From: Portunus trituberculatus
Lineage: Eukaryota; Arthropoda; Malacostraca; Decapoda; Portunidae
Assembly (NCBI RefSeq): GCF_017591435.1
Contig: NC_059277.1
Span: forward strand, 1,135,001-1,199,000
Direction: 5' to 3'
Length of the DNA stretch: 64,000 nt
In this document: in pieces, positions 1 to 13,094 of the stretch
Position numbering within the stretch: position 1 is the stretch's first letter
Layout: each line of letters starts with the position of its first letter
The notes under the pieces: model-generated
The model's database searches: none
Told to the model about the DNA's origin: nothing
What the model saw: the letters and a program-made list of their open reading frames with translations, nothing else
Program-made: the position numbers and the translations under genes

Positions 1-1707
1 GGAAGGTCATCATGAAATACATGTTGTCGGTGAGTATGAAGGTGATGAATATTTTGCACCATAGCAGAGGTAGCGACAACACCCGCTCCAGTTCGCCGTA
101 TAGCCGCCTCAGCGTCAGCGTCCGCTGGTGGATCTGAAGCAGGGGCGCCTCGCCGGCCGCCTCCTGCAGGGCGCGGGTGAGGTCTTGGTTGTTGGCTGCT
201 AGAGAATCCAGAATGAGCTGACCAAAGAACAAGAAGTAGGCTAAGGGCATGACCTGCAGCACGTGCAGCCACACGTAGGATACCAGGAACACCAAGAACG
301 TCCCGTGGGGAGTGTTGGGGCCAATCCTGAAGACGTTGTACCACGTGGAGTACAACAAGTAGTTAATCAAGTGCGGAGCCACGAGAAACATGACTCTGGC
401 GATGTGCGGCCACACGCTGGGACTGGTGGGATGCAGTTGGCTACACTGCTGGAAGAGAGCTACGATGGAGCCTTGACGGGCCCAGAAGGAAGCTGTGATG
501 AACCAGCCGGTGAGCGTGAGGCAGAAGGCGAAGGAGATCATCATCACCGTGCTCACGATGGCCTCGCCCTTTGTCCTCACCGCATCCTTCGGCCACAAGT
601 AACCTGCCATATAGAGAGTGTCTGCGATTAGCAATACTAATGCTGCATGCCACGATCTGTATTCCAAAGAGTGGTAAGTTCTTGTGAGGAGTTTCCGAGC
701 ATCAGAGATGATTAAGTAGATTTTCATAAGCGTTTTCTTCAGACACTACATTATGTATAATATATATAATCACACACTACAGTATGTAGGATAATAGCAG
801 CAAGAAATTCCGTGAAACGCATTGAAATAAGGCATATACCATTACTATCACAATAGTTCACTGAAGTTTCCCTCATATTCTATTCATTGACAAACAGCTA
901 CAGGAGTAGCATTCTGAGAACATGCAGCGCCATCAAACATTCATCACAGGAGGCACAAGGCATCGATCGGGGAAGAGCTGTGCCTATCTATTGGGAGGCG
1001 CGGCGCATTCTCTCATCGCTATTTTCAAAGATCCAGAGATGACTACCCGGGTTCTCAATTAAGACTTAATTCTGTTCTGAAGGACTTTTGTTAATTGGTC
1101 ACTTAAACCATAGCAAATCACCCCTCAAAGAACCAAAATGATGTGTAACTACAAGTACACTTTTTTTTAAATGGTGGAGATGCGTTCAGAAGTGCTTGAA
1201 ATGGCTTCATCGCATCAGGATTGCTACAACTGATTCTCGCATACAAAACTGAGAACCGGAACTGTAGGGTGTCTCAATATGCCAGAACCTCAATAATATT
1301 GAACAAATGTAGGAAAAAAGAAAGTTAAAGGGAGTTTAATAAACTCAAACACCTTAACTCCTAAAGATCGACTCATGACTGCGGTACTTACCCTCGACAA
1401 TGATGAAAGGGGTGGCAACTATTACCACCGCGACAAGGGTGCAACAGAATCTTGCTCTGGCCCAGCAGGACACCCTGACCTCAGCGCCACGTCCCGGCAG
1501 CAGCCCCAGCAGTACCGTCACACACCTCAGGCCTTCCAGTAGATCATGTCGTGGTTCAGGAAGGTGGGTGTCGGAGTTGCGAGTGGTCTGCGAGAGATTC
1601 GGGGAAGGCCACCCTTGCTTAGCGTTGCTCTTCACGTCGAGGTGAATGCCGTGTCTCTCATCATCGAGAAGGTAGTTCTCTGGCTCCACCTTAGTCTTTA
1701 GTCTCAT
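1..1707 (-). CDS. Probable gustatory receptor (7TM chemoreceptor), 5' part; runs off the left edge
   Basis: Two coding blocks on the minus strand. The first runs from the ATG at 1707 to 1392 (105 codons plus 1 nt). It carries a soluble N-terminus, a Leu-rich stretch (LLEGLRCVTVLLGLLPGRG) and a first membrane helix (FCCTLVAVVIVATPFII), and ends at a GTAAGT donor at 1391. The second runs from about 736 to the window edge, open for over 240 codons, with roughly five hydrophobic helices and a Leu/Arg-rich loop (LRRLYGELERVLSLPLLW) typical of arthropod gustatory receptors. The first block ends in phase 1, but both candidate acceptors for the second (exon start 745 or 736) are phase 0, so a small middle exon between 740 and 1390 is probably missing from my model. 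A CCTCCCACAG acceptor just upstream of the ATG suggests a 5'UTR intron. Family: inferred from hydropathy and Leu pattern only. Role if correct: contact chemosensory ligand-gated channel in sensory dendrites. Confidence 0.55.
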
Positions 1708-2205
1708 CGTCACTAACACTCCTCCTGTGGGAGGAAAGATTGTTAAAGTGATAATGTCTTCTGTAAATTGACATATGGATAGGATGTTGAACCGTATATA
1801 TTCTGAAACGCTTTGCCGCCGTACCTCCACTGCATTCAAAAGCGTCTGGTTATAAAGTATCCCGGTTTTCTAATGATTTTTTATATGGTCTTAGTGACAG
1901 ATTGACAAGGTTTATACATTATTTTTCAGGCAAAGCTCTCTTGAAAACGGGATCAATCATCTCTGTGGCCTTTGAAATTAGTAGTGGTGAGAGACCAAAG
2001 CGTTTTTGAGGATAGATCATTGCGTTACGGGTGAAAAGGGAGACACGCTTGTTTCGAACTCTTTCAAACTTTCATAAGGATTATCTTCAATAGCCACAGT
2101 CATAAGTAATCAAGTTCCCATTAACATCTACCACTGATGGTACAGTCATTGTTAACCGTTTCACTGTTGCTGACATCTTCCTATAATCACAATTAAACCA
2201 CTCTC

Positions 2206-2323
<118 letters not shown>

Positions 2324-3031
2324 CACCCATTTCTAGACGTTATACTTGCTAGGCAATAGAAAATCTACTGCTTTAATCTTTTCACTTTCTCGTGGTTCCT
2401 GGAGAGACTCGGTACAGCCATTCTTAGAGTTATGAAATGATGTATATATAGCAGTGAAAGAGTTAAACTATTATTAGAATAATTAAAAACACCTCTGGAA
2501 ACTCTAGTAACTTCCACTTGAAACAGTCAAAAGCAGCAGTGGTAAAAGCTGCGGAGTGTTTGAGAAAGCTGTCCTTGACGTCGTGCCCCGTGTCTTGGTA
2601 CGGACGTCTGGCGCAGTGAGGGGGCGACGTGGCCACAGCGGTGGGGTGACAAAAGGATTATGATGGTGATCGATGAAGTTGTTTAGCTGCTCAAGGGTAC
2701 TGATGGATATCCGTCTACTTCATAAGATTAATGAGGTATTGATCCAATGAAAGACATTCTGTGGGGCGATGACTATAATATACGCATAAGACGCATTTGG
2801 TTTGTATTCGGACAGACTTTGCTTTCTCACCACGACGGTTTTCAAAGGCCGTAGAGATTCTCATACAGGTTCCCAAGACTATCTCATTGTTCTATTATAA
2901 AAACCATATAAATACTTCAACAAAACCACAGAAACACCCTTAAAAAACCGTGTTACCTTCGACTAGATCCTTTGGAAATAGAGGAGGTGTATCTCAGATA
3001 TGTTTCAGAATATAATCTTTTGTCCAGGGGT

Positions 3032-3392
3032 ATTAGGTGGTGGCGTATAGAGTGGATAGAGTGGTGAGCGTGGGATCGGGCAAACATCTGTACTTAGGTT
3101 CGAATCCCACCACGCGCCGTATTGACACTTTGTCATTTGTCGAATGGTTTAAAGTTACCTACATGTCACCATGGTACTCAGGTTCTAGGTGGAGGTGTAA
3201 TTGCCTTACACCAAAGATGCACTTGGGTGATGATATGGGCTCTTGGGTGATGATATGGGCCCTAATATGAGTACCAATAATAAATGAAATTGCGTGCGCC
3301 GCTAATGGGTGGAAGCTGGACAGTGCTTCACATACTCTTCAAGTTCACCTATACAGGCGCTATAGGCTATAGCATTAAAAAAAAAAAAAAAA
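3032..3392 (+). mobile_element. tRNA-derived SINE with poly(A) tail
   Basis: The head shows an A-box-like segment (TAGAGTGGATAGAGTGG, about 3049) and, some 45 nt later, a near-perfect B box (GGTTCGAATCCC, about 3098-3109). These are the internal RNA polymerase III promoter of a tRNA-like head. An unrelated body of about 260 bp follows, with a small direct repeat (TTGGGTGATGATATGGGC twice near 3225-3260), ending in A16 at about 3376-3391. The parent tRNA was not identified. Confidence 0.65.
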
Positions 3393-4115
3393 GTTATATG
3401 AAGACCGATTAAATGAGCCCGCAGAAAACCAACTGAGGGAAGAAGACAGCAGTGGGATGGAGGGATGGAATTGCTGTAGAGTTAATATGTTACTAGAATA
3501 TAAAACACCCTTAAAAGCCCATGATACCTAAACAAGATCCTTTTGAATGTTTCAGAATGTGTTGTACATAAACACATAAATTTCCTTGTGGTTTTCCTTT
3601 TTCAATATCTGTTTTCCTGCTACGTCTTTTGTTCATCATGCTGACATGTTTGTGCTTTCCGTACTACGGACAATAAACAAACTATAAGTTGTGAAATAGA
3701 GGAATTGAGTCATCATGACAATATGATATCTATTGTTTCAATAGATCACGTTAATTAGAAGGATTTATCTCTTTTATAATATAAAAAAAAGGAAAAATAA
3801 GAGAAAAGGAGTCGGATTAAAAGGAAAAGTACAGACCAAAACAAAACTATTAATTTGTCTGTTGTAGTCCAAGCAAATACTCATAACAGTATAACTTAAT
3901 CATAATAAATAAAAAAGAAAAAATAAAGTAGATAAGACACCGATTATACATGCATTGATTGACTAAAGTAAAGGACTCCGTACCAAACTAAGTATAAATA
4001 AACGAGGAAAATTTAAGATGAGAAAATTGAAGATAAACAGGAGAAAAGGTATCGAATATATAGAAAACCCTAGACCAAAATAAAAGCACCGTTGCAAACA
4101 CGCGTCGCCACAAAG

Positions 4116-7100
4116 ATGGAAGACGTGGCAGATGTAAACATTGCCCGGGTCCGCGAAAATCTGTCAAACTGGGAGGATGACAGCTCACCCTTGGCTCCCC
4201 TCACCCCGCGGGAACGAGACTCCATCATAGAGGTGACGGCGGGGAGTGAGTGGCGCCCGCTGCCCCTGGGAGAAGAGGGAGAGGAAGGAGAGAAGGGGGG
4301 CGGGGAGGCCAGGCAAGACACTCCAGACCAAGCTAAACACCGCCTTCATGACAGCCTCGCCGCCCTCAAGCTTGGCGAGGTCAAGATAGAGTCAAGCCAG
4401 CAGGTCAGTTACTGGGTGTTTAGTTGGATGGGTGTGTTCGTTTGTGTGTTATTGATGCGTGGTTCAAGTTTCCGGTGCCGCGCTGTCACTTCACCGGTTC
4501 AAGTTTCGCGTGTTTAGTGGTTGAAATGCGTCGTTTTGTGCGTGTTTAGCGTGGCACCGAGTCAGTTGCACGGTGTTCTGTAAGGTGAGTGTGTTTGTGT
4601 GTGTGTGTGTGTGGCTGGTTGAGTCCTCCGGCGCCAAGCTGTCACTTTACCGAGTCTTTTTTAGCAGTTTTGGGATTTGTGTCTGTCTGTTTGTTTTATT
4701 GGTTACTGGATACGGTTCATGGTGTTTCATGGAGAATGTGTTTTTTTTCGTGAACATTAATTAGTCCAAGTTCCCTGTAAAGTATTCCTAAACATTCAAA
4801 GTTCCTGTCAGTATTTCAAGTTTTCTGTCAAGTATTCCAAGTCCGTCAGATTCAAGTTTCTGTCAGTATTCTAAGTTTCCTGTCAAGTATTCCAAGTCCC
4901 TGTCAGATTTCAAGTTTTTGTCAGTATTCCAAGTTTCCTGTCAAGTATTCCAAGTCCCTGTCAGATTCCAAGTTTCTGTCAGTATTCCAAGTTCTCTGTC
5001 ATATTCCAAGTGCCAAAGATTCTTGCCTGTATTCTAAGTTTCTGTCATTATTCTAAGTTCCCTGCCAAAGATTCCAAGTTCCTGTCAATATTCCAAATTC
5101 CCTGTCAAGTATTCCAAATGTCAAAGATTTCAAGTGCCTCTCAGTATTCCAAGTTTCCTGTCAGTAATCCAAGTGTCAAGGATTCCATGTTTCTGTCAAG
5201 TATTCCAAGTTTCTGTCAGTATTCCAAGCTCCCTGTCAATGATTCCAAGTTTCTATTATTATTCCAGATTTGCTTTTAGTGTCCCAAGTACCTGCTCTCC
5301 ATTCCTTTTCCAGGTACTCACATACAGCTAACCACACACTTGTCACTGCTCCACATCTCCACACTTTGCATTACCAACCTTCTCCACTTGTCAGTTCCTC
5401 ACATGGTTTGCTGGAGTGGAGGGTGAGATGTGTGAGGAGCAGGACACCCCATACAGGGACTATGTCAACCAGCTGGAGAGTCACCGAGCTGAGTGCCACA
5501 CCCTCCTGGCTCAGCTGGATGAGGCCCTGGCTAACCTGCAGCAGCTCTCATCACAGGTACACCTTCACCTTTGAAGTTACAGAAGACAGTACTAAATTTT
5601 GGCTATAGTTTTTGGCTCTCTAGGACTGGGTTTTTTATTTTATTTTATTATTTTTTATTTACTTTTTTCTTTCTTTTTGTAATTTTTGGTCAGTGTTCCT
5701 TTTACGTGGGAAAAATATTTTGATTCCATTTGATAGTCTACAGAATGACACCACAGCAATTGAGAGCTTAGGTAGTCACATCAGAAGAGCATAATTGTAC
5801 ATTATAAAGAGGTCTTTCAAGGTGAGGCAGTCAATTGGTGTCCAACGGTTTCTCTCATTGGTCAGTTCAGAACTCACCTCACACTTGCCCTTCCTTCTCA
5901 TGGAGTCCAGTTCATATTACCTTTAACATTCTATTTAATTCCAATCTTTTCCACATCATTACATTACCTTGCACCTCATGAAACTGTTATTGTGTAGTAT
6001 GATGGCAAACTGTTTTATATATATTACTATATCATTAGCAGCCTTCTGTAATATTAGTACCTTACTCATGATAAACTTTGAGATATCCATCATCAGTTAT
6101 TAGTTTCTCTAATTGTGCCTTGTGTTATGGTAGGTATATTTTGTAGATTCAAGTAGTTATTTATTGAGTATTTGTTTTCATTTCAGTACACAAGTGTGTC
6201 CAACAAGACCAGCGCACTACACACAGACTGTGAACACTTGCTGGCGGAGCAGACCAGGCTTGCCAACAAGGCCGACACCATTGAGAGCAAGCTGATGTAC
6301 TTCAAGGAGATCGACAAGATAAGCCAGAAACTCAACTCTCCAGCATTCCAGGTGACCAGCGAGGGCTTCATTCCCCTGCTGGCCAAGATTGACGAGTGCA
6401 TCAGTTACATGAACACCAACATGACATTCCAGGAGTCCTCGTTGTATCTTGCCAAATACAAACACTGCCTGAGTCGAGCGCTGGGCATGGTGAAAACGTA
6501 CGTGACTAAATCACTAGAGAATGCCACGCAGCAGGTCATACCAAAGTCCGGTGCGGAGAAACCCACCACAGACAATGCTGCCGTGCTGTACTACGGCAAA
6601 TTTAGGACTAATGCGCCTCGAATCAAGTCACTCATGGCGGAGATAGAGGACAGGGTCGAAAACAGCCCTGAGTACACTAACCTGCTGAGTGATTGCCACC
6701 AGTGTTACTTTGCACAGAGAAACAAGCTGCTGGGGCCGTGTGTGACTGATGCAGTGGCCCAGCTGTCACAGCAATACCAGCGGGACTACTGCTCCCTGGT
6801 GCGCAGTGGCTGTGCCTTCCTGGTGCATGTATGTGAGGACGAACACGCACTCTTCCACCAGGTATGGCACCACCCATGTCTTTGTGTCTTGCAGTGCCAA
6901 GAGCTAGCCAAAGAGTGGGTAAATGTCTTGAAAACTTCCTCTTAAATGAATTTGTCATAAGTAGATGGAAATACAGAAACAAGCAGGGAGTTCCAGAGTT
7001 TACCAAAGATTTATAAGTTATCATTTTCATGCAAAGTTTGGTGTCTTGCAGTCTCTTTATCTACCTGTAAAATTCTATACACTGTAAAATAGAAGTACAT

Positions 7101-10100
7101 ACATAAATACATAATACCAAGGCTGTCTCTCCCATAGAAATAATGGATGTACAAGTTAGTATTCTCCTTTCACCATTTCCTTAGAGTGATGAGTTGGCAC
7201 CATGTATGAATTTCCATCAGTTGTTTCTGCTTCTTGGATCTTCTGACTCATCCTTTGCAGTCTCACTCTATCATCCTCCCAATCTTCTTCACTCATTTGG
7301 TTTCCTCCAGGCTCTTTTTAATGGTTCTCGGTCTTCTCTTCTTACTATGTGACCAAACTAACTCATTTTCTATCATCACTTTCATAATGCTTTCCACTCC
7401 TGCTTTCCATCTCACTTCTCCATTTTGTAAGTGTTATGTGAATAATTCACCAGCTAACTACCTCAACATTCTCATCACTATTCTTTCCAGCTTCCTCTTT
7501 TCTGTTGTCTCTAATGCCCATATTCCTGCTTCATGTATTGTCAGTTTTACCATTTTATTGTAGTATATTTAATAGATCTTTTGTTCTTTTTTGCGGAAGA
7601 GAGGAAAACTGGCCAAGGGAAACAAAGATTATTAAACAAGAAAGGCCCACTTAGATACCAATCCACAGACAAGTTAATATCCTGATGCTATGGTTTGTAT
7701 TGCAGTTCTTCTCCACCACCACCCCAGAGCTGGACTCCTTCCTGCAGTCCCTTTGCACCGGCCTCTATGATGTGCTGCGACCACTCATCATCCACATTGA
7801 CCACCTAGAAACACTGTCTGAGCTATGTAATATTCTCAGGAGAGGGTGAGTTCATGAGTGGCTGTCAAAGAGTCCCCTTCTTTGTTATTCACTGCTGTGT
7901 GTTGGTGCTCTGTGTGTGTCTTGTGTTATGTAGTTGATTTAGACATGATTTTGTAATTTCAAGTTGGTTTGTGTGTGTCATTGTTGATTTACATATGTTT
8001 TGTGATCTCAAGCATTATTGAAAGAATGATGCCATGATTTATTTATTTTTTATTTCTCTTACTCTCAGATAGTATGACATTGATAGATTTTCAACAACAT
8101 TTGAACCAGCTAACTGCACAACAAATTACATATAAACAATAGGAACAATAAGAACTAGAAAGAAAACAATTGAACAGTATGAGAAGAGTGTTGGAAGTAG
8201 TAGGGGGAGTGAGGTGGGGAAGCGAGTCACAGGCTCTTCAAGACTGAGTGAGAAAACAAGAATATTGGCCATGGTGTTGATGAATGGGAAGCAGTGAACC
8301 CTTTCATGGTCATCATTACATTCCAGAATGTTGAATAAATTAAGTTTTGATGAGTGGGTAGTGATGAATATTTAAGCAGTCTTTATTTACCCCTAGCATG
8401 TTTAATAAATTGCCAATATTGATGAGTAAGTGACAAACATTTTAACAGTCTTGATTTAGCTCTAGAATGTTGAACAAATTAACAGTATTGGTGAGTAGAT
8501 AGTGATAAACATTTAAACAGCCTTCATTTACCTCTAAGAATAAATAAAACAACAAGAAACTAAAATTCAACAAATGAAACTGTCTTGGATTGAACACCCT
8601 GATGGCAAGTGAGGTGTTGAGTAGTGAAGGTGGTAGACAAATCTCAGGCTGACCCAGAAATACTTTACTTCTCTTATGTTTCAACTACAAGTCTTCTTCA
8701 GAGAGAAAATTGTATCTGAAGAAGACTTGTTGTAATGTAAGAGAAGTAAGGTATTCTTGGGTCAACCTGAGATTTGTCTACCACCCTTGCCACTCAACTG
8801 TCCATGTAACCATATCAAGTGAGGCATTGTTTCCAGGATGATTGAGGAGCATCTACAGAACAACCCCACACAGCTTGCCCCGCTCACCTCCGTGGTACAC
8901 CAGATGCTAGAAGACTCACAGGAGCGGCTGGTGTACCGTGCCCATATCTACGTCCAGACAGACATTGCCAACTTCTCCCCATCGCCTGGAGACTTAGCCT
9001 ACCCCAGCAAACTCCAGATGATGGAAAGCATTGCCGAGAGTTTAGCCAGCCAGCGGAAACAGATGCACTCTCGCAACGCCTCCATCTCCTCCATGTCTTC
9101 CATTAGGTTGGTTTGGGCGGATGGTAAACTTTTTTTTTTTTATGTCTTGTTAAAGGTAATGTATTCAGTGCTCTCTCTTTATTTTCCTTTCTCTTATCTT
9201 TCTGTATTCATTCTCATCTTAACTCTTGTGTTGTTGTGTTTGTTTTTAATACTCATTATAGCTTTTCTTGTGTTCTGTTTGGTTTGTTTCTATTAATTAA
9301 TATTTTTTTGGTTTTCTGTTTGATGTGTTCCTATTTATTTGTCTTCTGTTTGTTGTGTTCTTATTTTTTTTTTGTCTTCTGTTTGTGTTCTTATTTTTTC
9401 GTCTTAGTTCTTTTCTCTTCTTGGTTAAATAGAGAAAAATGCTTAGTTCTTTTCTCTTTTCCTTTGTTAAAAAGAGAGAAAAGAGAGAAATAGAGAGAAA
9501 TGCTTAGTTTTTTTCTCTTCCTGATTAAGCAGCAAGAAAAAAACATCTTAGCTCTTTCCTCTTCTCCGTTAAGTAGACCAAAACACTTTATTCTTTTCTT
9601 TCCTCCTCTTTTCCATTCTCTTTTTTTTTTCTTTTTTTAGTGAGGTTTATTATAGTGATGATATGTCCCCCAGATCTGCCACCAGTGAAGAGGTTGCCAA
9701 CATAACTGGTGCAGCAGAGGAAAGGTTCTCCCGGGTGGGCACATCCCCTGCTGACCTGCACGGCATGTGGTACCCAACAGTCCGCCGCACCCTCATGTGC
9801 CTTTTCAAGCTGTACCGGTGCGTGGATAGGAGCATATTCCAGGTGAGGCTTTGTAGAGTGGCCCTGACATCACCACCTTCAAGTCTGGTTATTCGTCTGA
9901 CATCACCACCTTCAAGTCTGGTTATTCGTAAACCTTCTTGTCTCCTTTGTCTTTTTTTTTTTTTTATGTAAGATGGGAAAATTGGTCAGGAGCAACAAAA
10001 ACTCTTAAATCAAAAAGGTACACTCGCTTTTGGTGTTGTGTGTTTCTGTGAAAAGTCTTCTAGTATTTTGCTGTGTCTTGTGGTACACCTTTGAAATGCG

Positions 10101-11275
10101 TCTGAGATTACCACTAAGCAGTTTGATCCTTTTTAGTCTCTCTCCTTTTTTGGTTCAGATATTTTGTGTTCCTGTGAAGAAAACTTTGATTCCTGTGATG
10201 TGGTGTACTTTGTAAAACATTTTGTCAGCAGTTATGAGGTTACTACTTGGCAGTTTGAATGAATTTAGAGTTTGCACTCTCATGTCTTTACTTTAAGGTT
10301 GTATATTACTTTGGAAAATTCTTTGATATAATGGAACTTCTGATGACACACATAAGAACCTAAGAAAATGAAGAAAGCTTCAAGAAGTCATCAAGCCTAC
10401 ACATGGCAGTCCCTTTAACAACAATACCCCTTAACCCCTTCAATACTGGGACGCATTTTCATTAAAGGTTGTGAGCATAATTAGACGATTTTAATTACAC
10501 TAGCAAGGTTCTATGGAGGTCAGAAAGTTAATGGTCTAGAATCTCCACTATTTAAAATCCCAGATGAGATTCTAAAGCTGTATAAAATTGCCTAATAGTA
10601 ACCTGAATAAACAGGAAGACCATGGTACCGAACGGGTTAAATGGACTGATATGAAGTGTATGCAAGAACATCCTTAAAGACTTAAAACCAGACAGGATTA
10701 CACACACATAGACAAATACATTGCCACTGACTCTCCATCACCATATGTTTGCACTCATAAACTTGCTATCTACCTGTGTATATCCATCTTCCTATGACCT
10801 GAACTACTTTAAGAGGGTTTCAAGACATTTGTCCCATTTTTTTGGCTAACTCTCTGAGGCCTGTTTGAGGACTGGCATTTAAGTGGGCCTTTGTGTTTAA
10901 TTGTTTTTGTTGCCCTTGGCCAGACTATCCCTCTTACATAAAAAAAGAAGAAAACTTAATCAGACAAACACATCATCCTTCACTCTCCATTGCTGTATAA
11001 TTTGTACTGATAAACTGAGCCTAATGAGTGTCTGGCACAGGGTGTGTCGCTGGAGGCCCTGTCAGCGTGCATGCAGAGTCTGAGCAGAGCGTCAGCCACC
11101 ATCAGCAAGACGTCATCACCTCTGGATGCTCAGCTCTTTGAAATCAAGCATCTCCTCATTCTTAGGGAACAAATGGCACCTTTCCAGGTTGGTTGGCTCT
11201 GGTGGTGACTGAAATGTAACTTTGGCTTGTGTGAAAATAGGATTGGTAATGATTATTATTGTTATTATTTTATTT

Positions 11276-11311
<36 letters not shown>

Positions 11312-13045
11312 TTTTTTTTTGTCATGTCTCAGTTTTTGATAGTTTCTTATATCTCTTGCTTAAATTATTCATGTAATTTGTGTGTTTGTGTGGTTTTTCT
11401 CCTTTATAATGTTAGTAAGTAAAGAGACAGTGGAGCCATCAGTAAAAGTTTCATTCCTGATTCCTGATCTCTTATATTCAGTGTCAGATGTAACATTTCC
11501 CCGCTGTACATGTGCTGTCTCTTTACCGTGTACTGATCTGTGTTCTGGCAACACTGCACAGGTTGATGCGTGTTTGCATGAGACAAGTCTGGACTGGAGC
11601 AAGGTGCGGACAGCTGCTCTTGGCCTTGTGCAGAAGAGAGGGCGGCTCTTCTCACTGTCCTCCAATAATGCCTTGCTGGAATTCATTGTAGAGGGAACAC
11701 CGCAAGTAAGTGTTTGTACTGCCTTCATTTTGATCATCAGGATTGCACTAAGATCACTCACTTTAGCCTGTTTTTTGTTTTAAGTCTTTTTTAGGCTACT
11801 GAAATTTTTAATGCAAATTACTGTACAAAAATTAGTGTCTTAAAAATGTAGATGGTGGACAAATTTATCTATTAGTGAAAGGCTTGTGGTTTGTTCCTTG
11901 ACTATTTTTTTTTTTTTTATCATCTCATTGTCAAAAATCTAAACTAGCAATTTATTTCCCCTTCCTTGCCCTTCATCACTAAACACCCAAGACTATCATA
12001 TCTTTTCCTTTTATCTTAACAGCTCATTTTCTTTTCCTGAGCTCACCACCAAAAATAATCCTAGCAAACATGATTCTCCTTTCCCTACACCTCATCATCA
12101 TTAAACAGCCCAGACTGACATGAATTTTCCTTCTAACAACTCATTTTTCTTTTCCCAGACCTGATCACCAAAACTAACTCAAACTAACTTGATTTTCCTT
12201 TACCCAGACTTAATCATCATAAGGTAACTCACTTTAACCCCTTTAGTACCATGACATGTTTTCATATTCATTCTGTTTACTATTTGGCAATTTTGAACAG
12301 CTTCAGAAACTTATGTGAGGATTGAAATAGTGAAGACTCTGGCCATTAACCTTCTGACCTCCATAAACTCTTCTTAATGTAAATTAAATAATCTAATCCT
12401 ATCCAAAACTCAAGGTAAAAATGCATCCCAGTACTGAAGAGGTTAACATGATATATCCTTATTTTTAACTATAGACTAACTTTTCTTTATCTTAGCTCAT
12501 TTGAATTAACCCCATGATTTTCCCTCCCCACACTAACTAGTTTTTTCCCTCTTTCCTAACTATTTATTTTTCCCTATCTGATCACCAAAAACTAGCCCAA
12601 TCTAATAACTTGCTTTATGCAGGTGACAGAACAAAGACTGGACTCCAAGAGGGATCTGGATAACCGGCTGAAGAAATTGTGTGAGCTGCTTATCCTCACC
12701 TGTACAGAGACACTATCCGGCCCCATCACTGTGTTCCTCGCCAAGGCAGAGGTCATACTGCAGATGAACCGAGAGGAAAGTGTCAAACCCATTGTACTCA
12801 AGAACCAACCCTTCGCTGTGCCGGAAAAGGTAAGGTTATTGTTTTTGTTTTCTCTTTTCATTTTTAGTGTTCTCGTGTCTCCCTCTGTTTTTTCTTTTAT
12901 TCTTTTGGGACACATTTAGATTCTTCCTCCATTTTATTCTTCCTTGAAATTTAGATGATTAAAAAAAAGAGAATAATTAGAGCTTTGATTTTCCATTTTA
13001 ATCCAGCTTAATTTGACTTTAAACCAAAAAATGCAATAGAATAAT

Positions 13046-13094
<49 letters not shown>

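Noticed and set aside
263..631. 122-codon plus-strand open frame
   Set aside because: It lies wholly opposite the hydrophobic receptor exon; its composition is a low-complexity reflection of that exon.
3032..3120. Functional tRNA gene
   Set aside because: Only a B box and an A-box-like segment are visible. I cannot build a full cloverleaf and the sequence continues into a poly(A)-tailed SINE body.
3037..3270. 77-codon plus-strand frame at 3.0-3.3 kb
   Set aside because: It covers a tRNA-like SINE head and body and has no coding character.
4092..4115. Upstream in-frame extension of COG3
   Set aside because: It would need a TTG start; the ATG at 4116 has good context and the usual protein length.
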